From: AC-32 sp963715575
Lineage (GTDB): Bacteria > Actinomycetota > Thermoleophilia > Gaiellales > Gaiellaceae
Direction: 5' to 3'
Assembly (NCBI GenBank): GCA_963715575.1
Contig: OY970250.1
Span: forward strand, 992,001 to 1,056,000
DNA: 64,000 nt
Shown: piece after piece, positions 58,412 through 64,000 of the stretch
Layout: each line of letters starts with the position of its first letter
Numbering within the stretch: the first letter of the stretch is position 1
Position numbers and translations under genes: made by a program
Notes under the pieces: generated by a model
Seen by the model: the letters and a program-made list of their open reading frames with translations, nothing else
Database searches by the model: none
Told to the model about the DNA's origin: nothing

Positions 58412-59148
58412 CGCCCGCGGTAGACCTCGGCGGCCGCGCGGTGGAAGCCGCCCGGCAGCCCGGCCGCCTCGAACGCGGCCGCGATCTCCTCCATCTCGCC
58501 GACCCAGCGCCAGCCCTTCGCCTCGGCCGAGCGCGCGGCCTGCGCGTAGCGCTCCCGCAGCTCCGGCTGGGAGTGGTCCCATTCGGCGAGCAGCGGCGCC
58601 TCGACGCCCTCGCGGAACGCGAGCTCGCGGATCGCCAGCAGCATCGCGGCCGTTCCCTTCGACCACGCCGCGTAGGCCATCTTGACCGCGGACGCGTTCG
58701 ACACGACCCGGGCTTCGAGCACCGAGCCGTCGAAGAGCTCCGCCACAGCCTCGGCCCGCTCGCCCGACAGGTAGAGCCTCGTCGTGCCGTGCTGGCGCGG
58801 CGGCGATCCGACAATCCCGCCGTCCACGAACTCTCCGACGGCTGCCGCGACCTTCGCCGCCGTCGCCGGTGAGACCGCGTTCGCGTCGACGTAGACGCCG
58901 CCGAAGCGAGCCGAGCGGGCGACCTCGAGCGCTGCGTGCGGTGGGCAGATCGAGAAGACGACGTCGCTCTGCGCGACCGCTTCGACCGCTTCGACGTCTT
59001 CGAGACCGGCGGCCTCGGCACGCTTGCGCGTCTGCTCGCTGCGGCCCTCGGACGCCCACACGACTCGGATTCCCCGACCGCGCAGGACCGCGCCGACCGC
59101 GGCCCCCATCTCGCCGGGATGAAGCAGGCCAACCGTGCGCTCAGCCAC
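58408..59148 (-). CDS. NAD(P)-dependent dehydrogenase, 3-hydroxyisobutyrate/6-phosphogluconate-like (DUF1932)
   Basis: 246 residues. Rossmann motif VGLLHPGEMGAAVGAVLRGR (GxxGxG-like variant HPGEMG), the catalytic lysine region VVSNASAVKMAYAAWSKGTA, and a C-terminal DUF1932-type helical domain (ELAFREGVEAPLLAEW). It is shorter than typical beta-hydroxyacid dehydrogenases (~290). Co-transcribed with the TetR gene and divergent from paaA, it could serve in the phenylacetate or a related acid pathway. Confidence 0.82.
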   Translation of the reverse strand: MAERTVGLLHPGEMGAAVGAVLRGRGIRVVWASEGRSEQTRKRAEAAGLEDVEAVEAVAQSDVVFSICPPHAALEVARSARFGGVYVDANAVSPATAAKVAAAVGEFVDGGIVGSPPRQHGTTRLYLSGERAEAVAELFDGSVLEARVVSNASAVKMAYAAWSKGTAAMLLAIRELAFREGVEAPLLAEWDHSQPELRERYAQAARSAEAKGWRWVGEMEEIAAAFEAAGLPGGFHRAAAEVYRGR

Positions 59149-59159
59149 TACACTTCCAC

Positions 59160-59175
59160 CCTAACGATCGTTCGG
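59160..59175. promoter_or_regulatory. Palindromic operator in the divergent paa/tetR promoter
   Basis: CCTAACGATCGTTCGG: inverted repeat with a perfect 10-bp core AACGATCGTT (59163-59172) and one mismatched pair. It lies in the 43-bp gap between the minus-strand dehydrogenase-tetR unit and paaA, as expected for a TetR-type repressor site acting on both. Confidence 0.6.
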
Positions 59176-59191
59176 TTGGGAAGGGGCGCGC

Positions 59192-60088
59192 ATGCCAGAG
59201 CGAGAGCAGGAATTCCTCGAGTACGTGCAGTCCGGCGGCCAGGTCGAGGCCGGCGACTGGCTGCCCGACGAGTACCGGGCCCGCTTGCGGAAGTTCATCG
59301 AGATGCACGGCAACTCGGAGCTGATGGGCGTGCTGCCCGAGCGCGAGTGGATCCTGCGCGCGCCGACGCTGCAGCGCAAGCTGGCCCTGACCGCGAAGGT
59401 GCAGGACGAGGTCGGCCACGCGCAGCTGATCTACCGCGTCGTCGAGGACCTCGGCAAGACGCGCGAGGAGTGCCTCGACGACCTGATCTCGGGCAAGTCG
59501 AAGTTCCACAACGTCTTCCACTACCCGACCAAGACCTGGGGCGACGTCGGCGTGATCGCCTGGCTCGTGGATGCGGCCGCGATCATCAGCCAGAAAGCGC
59601 TGCTCAAGTGCTCGTACGCGCCGTACGCGCGGATCATGAAGAAGATCTGCTGGGAGGAGTCGTTCCACATCCTCCACGGCCGCGACGTGATCCTGACGCT
59701 GATGAACGGCACCGACGACCAGCGCGAGCTGGTGCAGGAGGCGCTGAACCGCTGGTGGGGCCCGCTGATGCAATTCCACGGCAACCCGATCCCGCCCGAC
59801 GACGACCCGATGTTCATCTGGCGGATCAAGAGCCAGGGCAACGACGAGGCGCGCCAGCAGTTCCTCGACGGCTACGTGCCGCAGATCTGGGAGATCGGCC
59901 TGACCGTGCCCGACCCGGAGCTGCGCAAGGACGAGGAGACCGGCCGCTGGCACTACACCGAGCCGGACTGGGACGAGCTGATGCACGTCGTCACCGGTCA
60001 CGGCCCGAAGACCGAGGACCGGCTCGACCTGCGCCGCGAGGCGCGCGAGAACTCGGCCTGGGTTCGGTCGGTCCTACTGGCCGCGTGA
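59192..60088 (+). CDS. paaA: 1,2-phenylacetyl-CoA epoxidase, subunit PaaA
   Basis: 298-residue catalytic subunit of the di-iron epoxidase. The first iron ligands are in KVQDEVGHAQLIYRVVED (ExxH) and the second pair in CWEESFHILHGRDVILT; KTWGDVGVIAWLVDAA is a further core segment. It oxidises the ring of phenylacetyl-CoA under aerobic conditions. It ends with a GTGA overlap to paaB. Confidence 0.94.
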   Translation: MPEREQEFLEYVQSGGQVEAGDWLPDEYRARLRKFIEMHGNSELMGVLPEREWILRAPTLQRKLALTAKVQDEVGHAQLIYRVVEDLGKTREECLDDLISGKSKFHNVFHYPTKTWGDVGVIAWLVDAAAIISQKALLKCSYAPYARIMKKICWEESFHILHGRDVILTLMNGTDDQRELVQEALNRWWGPLMQFHGNPIPPDDDPMFIWRIKSQGNDEARQQFLDGYVPQIWEIGLTVPDPELRKDEETGRWHYTEPDWDELMHVVTGHGPKTEDRLDLRREARENSAWVRSVLLAA

Positions 60089-60372
60089 TCTACGAAGTCT
60101 TTCGCCAGGAGCGCAAGGGTCAGGCCTTCCAGCACGCCGGCTCGGTCGAGGCCGCCGACGAGCGCTTCGCCGAGTCATACGCGCGCGAGCAGTACGGCCG
60201 CCGCGGCGAGTCGGTCGCGCTCTGGGTGGTCGCGCGCGACTCGATCATGCGGATCGAGGAGTTCGTGGACGAGCTCAACCGCAACTACCACCGCGTGGAC
60301 GGGTATCCGCTGAAGGAGAAGCTGAAGGAGGCACGTGAGCGAGCGGGCACAGCTGCTCCTCGAGATCGCTGA
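60085..60372 (+). CDS. paaB: 1,2-phenylacetyl-CoA epoxidase, subunit PaaB
   Basis: 95 residues from a GTG that overlaps the paaA stop. IYEVFRQERKGQAFQHAGSV is the family opening (usual form VYEVFVRxKRGLSHxHVGSL), and LWVVARDSIM follows. PaaB is a small structural subunit needed for the epoxidase complex. Its last 38 bp overlap paaC. Confidence 0.92.
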   Translation: MIYEVFRQERKGQAFQHAGSVEAADERFAESYAREQYGRRGESVALWVVARDSIMRIEEFVDELNRNYHRVDGYPLKEKLKEARERAGTAAPRDR

Positions 60373-60907
60373 CGACGAGCTGATCCTCGGCTGGCGCGAC
60401 TCGGAGTGGACGGGGATCGCGCCGTTCCTCGAGGAGGACGTCGCCTTCTCCTCGATTGCCCAGAACGAGGTCGGCCACGCGAGGGCGCTGTACGAGCTGG
60501 CGGCGCGCGACCTCGGCACGACCGCGGACGAGCTCGCCTTCGACCGCGAGCCGTCCGAGTACCGCTGCTCCGAGCTGGTCGAGCTGCGGCTGCCCGAGTG
60601 GGAGCGCACGATCGCGCGGCACGTCTTGTACGAGCAGGCCGACGCGAAGCGCCTCGAGCAGCTGAAGGCTTCAGACGACGCGGAGGTCGCAGGGCTTGCC
60701 GCGAAGATCGACCGCGAGGAGATCTACCACCGCCTCCACGCCGAGATGTGGCACGAGCGGCTCAAGGACGAGCCGCGCTACGTCGAAGCGCTGGAGGAGC
60801 TGCGGCCGCTGGTCGGCAAGCGCAACGGCCACTCACCCGAGCTGACGGCGCTGTGGGAGGAGATGACGTCGGTGCGCCGCTCGCAGCCGGCGGGCACGAC
60901 GTGGTGA
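60335..60907 (+). CDS. paaC: 1,2-phenylacetyl-CoA epoxidase, subunit PaaC
   Basis: 190 residues. Iron-free relative of PaaA: SSIAQNEVGHARALYELAAR and KIDREEIYHRLHAEMW still resemble the ligand helices. Typical PaaC is ~250 residues; this is a short form that lacks part of the usual N-terminal region, and the GTG start lies within paaB (GAAGGAG upstream). It supports the PaaA fold in a PaaAC dimer. Confidence 0.9.
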   Translation: MSERAQLLLEIADDELILGWRDSEWTGIAPFLEEDVAFSSIAQNEVGHARALYELAARDLGTTADELAFDREPSEYRCSELVELRLPEWERTIARHVLYEQADAKRLEQLKASDDAEVAGLAAKIDREEIYHRLHAEMWHERLKDEPRYVEALEELRPLVGKRNGHSPELTALWEEMTSVRRSQPAGTTW

Positions 60908-61446
60908 GGCGCCGACTCGGCGGCGCCGACCGTGGAGGCCGTACGGGCTTTGCGCGTGCGGCCGTCTTAACCGAGGCCCAGGTCTGGGAGGCGCTGGCCG
61001 AGATCCCGGATCCGGAGATCCCGGTGATCTCGGTCGTCGACCTCGGCGTCGTCCGCAACGTTCGCGTGGACGAGGAACGCGTGCACGTCGAGTTCACGCC
61101 GACCTTCCTCGGCTGCCCTGCGCTCGAGGTGATGCGCGACGCGATGGCCGCCCGGATCGCGGAGCTGGGGGCCGAGCCGGAGATCGAGGTCGTGCTCGAC
61201 GACTCCTGGTCGACCGACCGGATCACGCCCGAGGGCCGCGAGAAGCTCCGGGCGGCCGGTTTCGCGCCACCGACGCCGCGCGGTGAAGGCACGACGCTGG
61301 TGCAGCTGCAGTCGAACGGCTTCCGCTGCCCCTACTGCGGCTCCCGCGACACGGCGCTCGAGAACATCTTCGGCCCGACCCCGTGCCGCTCGCTGCGCTA
61401 CTGCCGCGACTGCCGCCAGCCGTTCGAGCAGTTCAAGACGATCTAG
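60904..61446 (+). CDS. paaD: PaaD-type phenylacetate maturation protein (MIP18/DUF59 + zinc ribbon)
   Basis: 180 residues from the GTG overlapping the paaC stop. Residues about 25-110 form the MIP18/DUF59 domain (LAEIPDPEIPVISVVDLGVV, LGCPALEVM); the C-terminus holds the PaaD zinc ribbon (FRCPYCGSRDTALENIFGPT, CRDCRQPFEQFK). PaaD helps assemble or maintain the Fe centre of the epoxidase. The gene runs directly against the convergent membrane-protein gene; PaaE is not visible nearby. Confidence 0.9.
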   Translation: MRRRLGGADRGGRTGFARAAVLTEAQVWEALAEIPDPEIPVISVVDLGVVRNVRVDEERVHVEFTPTFLGCPALEVMRDAMAARIAELGAEPEIEVVLDDSWSTDRITPEGREKLRAAGFAPPTPRGEGTTLVQLQSNGFRCPYCGSRDTALENIFGPTPCRSLRYCRDCRQPFEQFKTI

Positions 61447-62184
61447 CTAGCGGGCCTTGGTCGGCGGAGGCAGCCGGACGTCCGTTTCATAGGTGTGCGC
61501 GACGGCCGCGATGTGCATCGCCATGTGGTCGGCGACCGACCCGATCGGGTTCGTGCTCAGCAGCATCGGCAGCGAGATGATCGTGTTGCCGGTCTCCGGC
61601 GCGGCGACGCCATCGTGCCGGTACTGCGAAAAGCCGAGGTGGTAGACCGCGGTAATGGTGACGACGAGGCCGAGCGAGGCCGCGAAGTAGGCTGCTCGGC
61701 GCCGCCACGTCGGCAGGCTCCCACCGAGCGCCCGATAGACGACCAGGCAGGGCAGCACCGTCAGCAGGAGCGCGTCCACCGCGCCGTAGATGCCGCCGCG
61801 CCACACCAGCTCGAAGACGTAGTACGCGCCATGAGGCCGAGGCGTCGCTTCCGCAGACAGCACGTTCCTGACGAGGACGATCGCGAAGACGACCCCGAGC
61901 GCGGTGCCGAGCCTCCACTGGCGCCGGAGCGTGGCGCGCACGTCGAGACCGGTGGTGAGGACGTAGGCGGCGAGACCCGCCAGGACGACGACGAAGTAGA
62001 CGGCCAGATACACGTCGTGCTGGAGCCCCAGGATGCTCGAGCCGAGAAATGGGACGGCAAAGCCGACGAGGCACGCCCCGGCGAACCAGCGCAGCTGGAT
62101 CGCCCAGCAGTCGGGATGCGCAGCACGCCGTGGAGCGGGTCGGGCCTGCAGCGCGTGCGGTAGGTGGAGCCGACCGGCTTCCAT
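61447..62184 (-). CDS. Hypothetical polytopic membrane protein
   Basis: 245 residues with six to seven hydrophobic segments (for example AGACLVGFAVPFLGSSILGL, DVYLAVYFVVVLAGLAAYVL). C-terminal region ends in VADHMAMHIAAVAHTYETDV, with several His that could bind metal. No named family is recognised. It abuts the paaD stop with no terminator visible. Confidence 0.65.
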   Translation of the reverse strand: MEAGRLHLPHALQARPAPRRAAHPDCWAIQLRWFAGACLVGFAVPFLGSSILGLQHDVYLAVYFVVVLAGLAAYVLTTGLDVRATLRRQWRLGTALGVVFAIVLVRNVLSAEATPRPHGAYYVFELVWRGGIYGAVDALLLTVLPCLVVYRALGGSLPTWRRRAAYFAASLGLVVTITAVYHLGFSQYRHDGVAAPETGNTIISLPMLLSTNPIGSVADHMAMHIAAVAHTYETDVRLPPPTKAR

Positions 62185-62293
62185 GCCGTCACCCTACGAG
62201 GGCCGGCGAGCGACGACATCCGAGAATCCCGTGCTTGCGCTGCTCGAAACTACGGCCGTTTTGCCGCGCGCGGGGCGCGGCAGATGATCGCTC

Positions 62294-62896
62294 TCAGGAC
62301 TCGATGCCGACGTTGAAGCTCGGGTACCGGCTCGTCAGCAGCAGCACGTACGCGTAGGTCTGCGTTTCGATCCGCATCGCGAGCGCGGCGAAGTTCCGCA
62401 AGCCCTCGGGCACGCGGCCGGTGACCAGCGCGATGAACCAGCTGAACACCGCCAGCAGCTGGTTGATCTGCGAGAGGATGTTCGAGAGCAGCAGCGCCGG
62501 GAGCGCGAGGATGCCGCGGAAGAAGACCGTCCAGCGATTCTGCCGCTGCGGCGGGTCGACCTCGAGGTCGATCGGGTACGTGCCCTCCTTGCCGGTGAAC
62601 GGCGGATACGGGTCGGCGACCAGCAGCGTGTACGCACGGACATGCGTCGTGTAGCGCAGGAACGTCGCGAGGAAGTTGTGCAGGCCCTCCGGCGACTGGC
62701 CCATGAACAGGGTCGCGAACCAGTTGACGATGTAGGCGAGCACGGCGATCACCGCCCACAGCACAGCCCACAAAAGCAGCGGGATGGCAAGGATGAGGCG
62801 GAAGAAGACGGTCAACCGGGTCCGCTGCAGGTCGTCGTTGACGATCAGGCGGATCGGGTGCGTGCTCGTTGCCTCGTGCGTGGGTGCGGCTTCCAT
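62294..62896 (-). CDS. DUF4389 domain membrane protein with internal duplication
   Basis: 200 residues. Two similar halves each begin with WTVFFRGILALP-type and LTVFFRLILAIP-type helices and end in RYTTHVRAYTLLVADPYPPF and RIETQTYAYVLLLTSRYPSF. Duplication of a two-helix unit is the DUF4389 hallmark. Between the halves is a soluble loop with YPIDLEVDPPQR. Role unknown. Confidence 0.85.
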   Translation of the reverse strand: MEAAPTHEATSTHPIRLIVNDDLQRTRLTVFFRLILAIPLLLWAVLWAVIAVLAYIVNWFATLFMGQSPEGLHNFLATFLRYTTHVRAYTLLVADPYPPFTGKEGTYPIDLEVDPPQRQNRWTVFFRGILALPALLLSNILSQINQLLAVFSWFIALVTGRVPEGLRNFAALAMRIETQTYAYVLLLTSRYPSFNVGIES

Positions 62897-62907
62897 GTGG
62901 GTCTCCC

Positions 62908-63678
62908 TTATCGGCCCTTGAATTGCGGCTCACGCTTGTGCAGGAAGGCGTTGACTCCTTCGCGGAAGTCCTCCGTCTGCGTCGCCGCCGCCTGCAGCTG
63001 AGCCTCCAGTTCCAGTTGCTCCTCCAGGATCGCATGCTGCGCGTTGTCGAACAAGCGCTTCGAGAGCGCGATCCCGCGCGTCGGCCTGGCCGCGAGCTCG
63101 GCTGCCCACTCCGCGGCCCGCCCGGCCAGGCGGTCGTCGGGGACGACCTCGGAGACGAGGCTCCACTCGAGCGCCTCGGCCGCGCTCAGCCGGCGGCCGG
63201 AGGTCATCCACTCGAAGGCGCGCGCGGGCCCGAGCAGGCGGGTGACGAAGAAGGTGCCGCCCATGTCCGGCACGAGGCCGATGTTGATGAAGGCCGGGAC
63301 GAAGGTCGCGCTCTCGGCGGCGAGGCGCAGGTCGCAGGCGCAGGCGAAGGAGAGCCCGGCGCCGGCGGCGGGGCCGTTGACGGCCGCGAGCACCGGCTTC
63401 TCCAGCCCGCGCACCGAGCGGATCGTCGGGTGGTAGTTCGCCCGCAGGCGGCCGGCGATGTCCTTCGCTGCCTCGCCGAACTCGGTCAGGTCCTGGCCGA
63501 CGCAGAAGCCGCGGCCGGCGCCGGTGACGACGACCGCGCGCACGTCGTCGGCCCGCGCTTCCTTGAACGCGCCCACCAGCTGCTTGTGCATCTCCGCCGT
63601 GAAGGCGTTGAGGACATCGGGCCGGTTGAGCGTGATCGTGAGGACGCCGCCGTCGCGGCTGGTCTCGACCTCGGCCAT
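62908..63678 (-). CDS. Enoyl-CoA hydratase/isomerase family protein, PaaG-like
   Basis: 256 residues with the crotonase fold: oxyanion-hole glycines in AAVNGPAAGAGLSFACACDL and GAGRGFCVGQDLTEFG, and NIGLVPDMGGTFFVTRLLGP, where the Asp in the PDMGG loop fits isomerases of the PaaG type (ring epoxide to oxepin). Its location 1.5 kb from paaABCD supports a role in the same pathway, though a general fatty-acid enoyl-CoA hydratase is the alternative. Confidence 0.85.
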   Translation of the reverse strand: MAEVETSRDGGVLTITLNRPDVLNAFTAEMHKQLVGAFKEARADDVRAVVVTGAGRGFCVGQDLTEFGEAAKDIAGRLRANYHPTIRSVRGLEKPVLAAVNGPAAGAGLSFACACDLRLAAESATFVPAFINIGLVPDMGGTFFVTRLLGPARAFEWMTSGRRLSAAEALEWSLVSEVVPDDRLAGRAAEWAAELAARPTRGIALSKRLFDNAQHAILEEQLELEAQLQAAATQTEDFREGVNAFLHKREPQFKGR

Positions 63679-63715
63679 CCGCCGCAGCCTACAACCCGGT
63701 TGCTAGCTTCGGCGC

Positions 63716-64000
63716 ATGGCCGGACTGACGTTCGTTTCGTCGGAAGAGGAAGCGCTCGACGCCTATTCGAGCGCGGTGATCACCGTCGCCGAGCGGCTCG
63801 CGCCGTCCGTGGCGAACCTGCGCGTGACGCGCGGCCGCAGGGCCGGCGGCGGGAGCGCGGTGGTGATTACGCCGGACGGGTTCCTGCTCACCTCGGCGCA
63901 CGTGGTCGAGGGGTCGACGCGGCCCGGGCGCGCCTCGTTCGTCGACGGGCGCGAGCTGCGCTTCGACGTCGTCGGCTCCGACCCGCACTCCGATCTCGCC
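63716..64000 (+). CDS. Trypsin-like serine protease, HtrA/DegP type (partial)
   Basis: First 95 residues; the rest lies beyond the right edge. LAPSVANLRVTRGRRAGGGS leads into GFLLTSAHVVEGS with the catalytic His, and GSDPHSDLA has the catalytic Asp; the Ser lies outside. The N-terminus has no signal peptide or helix (MAGLTFVSSEEEALDAYSSA), so this member may be cytoplasmic, unlike typical DegP. Confidence 0.85.
   Translation, partial: MAGLTFVSSEEEALDAYSSAVITVAERLAPSVANLRVTRGRRAGGGSAVVITPDGFLLTSAHVVEGSTRPGRASFVDGRELRFDVVGSDPHSDLA

Overview
The window is a very GC-rich, gene-dense bacterial chromosome segment. Most genes lie on the minus strand, GTG starts are common, and 1-8 nt stop/start overlaps are frequent. 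Futalosine-type menaquinone genes, a Bacillus-like qcrABC complex with a fused cytochrome c, an actinobacterial-type paa cluster, MoxR/DUF58/DUF4129, GT87-type glycosyltransferases and a CHRD protein together suggest an aerobic actinobacterium of the Thermoleophilia (Gaiellales/Solirubrobacterales) type. This placement is inference, not a database result. I saw no tRNA, rRNA, insertion sequence, prophage or CRISPR array, and no gap over 300 bp between genes.

Layout. 1-3.8 kb: a minus-strand operon of a LysR regulator, a maleylacetate-reductase-like enzyme and a CoxMSL-type molybdenum hydroxylase (coxL runs off the left edge), with a LysR box over the regulator's start codon. 4-15 kb: surface polysaccharide genes (sugar-1-phosphate transferase, asparagine synthase, DUF354, CapD-like dehydratase, DegT aminotransferase), a UvrD-HRDC helicase, a DedA protein and a secreted phosphodiester glycosidase. 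15.1-17.4 kb: a radical SAM enzyme with an unusual CX8CX2C cluster, translationally coupled to an MqnC-like enzyme. 17.4-24.4 kb: many small accessory genes (four cupins, two of them paralogous cupin-TPR proteins, an MBL-fold protein and a decayed MBL copy, VOC, two GFA proteins, DUF3565, a tyrosine-phosphatase-like protein, MmcQ/YjbR).

24.5-36.3 kb: one long minus-strand run that joins quinone synthesis to quinol oxidation: AI-2E-type membrane protein, ABC ATPase and permease, hemB, a truncated prenyl-synthase-like protein, a 44-residue membrane peptide, ubiD-like, qcrA-qcrB-qcrC, ubiX-like, menG, polyprenyl diphosphate synthase and mqnA. With mqnC at 16.4 kb this gives several futalosine-pathway steps beside the complex that uses menaquinol.

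36.4-44.5 kb: a degenerate M23 protein, a YmdB-like phosphoesterase, two GT87-like membrane proteins, GtrA, Pcm, a nucleotide-pyrophosphatase-like enzyme and a thioredoxin-fold protein without active-site cysteines. 44.6-49.8 kb: a CHRD protein and a branched-chain/pyruvate-type 2-oxoacid dehydrogenase operon (E1 alpha, E1 beta, E2) with a GNAT and an acetamidase in the middle; the E2 linkers carry two copies of a palindromic repeat. 49.8-57.7 kb: a membrane protein, DUF58, MoxR, a hypothetical and DUF4129, then a lipid kinase, a SurA-like lipoprotein and a large secreted Asp-box protein. 57.8-63.7 kb: a phenylacetyl-CoA epoxidase module (TetR regulator, dehydrogenase, paaABCD, a paaG-like hydratase) with a palindromic operator in the divergent promoter. 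An HtrA-type protease starts at the right edge.

The most unusual genome-scale signal is a set of genes that can only be given full conserved N-termini by starting at CTG (two of them in CTGA stop/start overlaps) or, in one case, ATT behind a strong Shine-Dalgarno.
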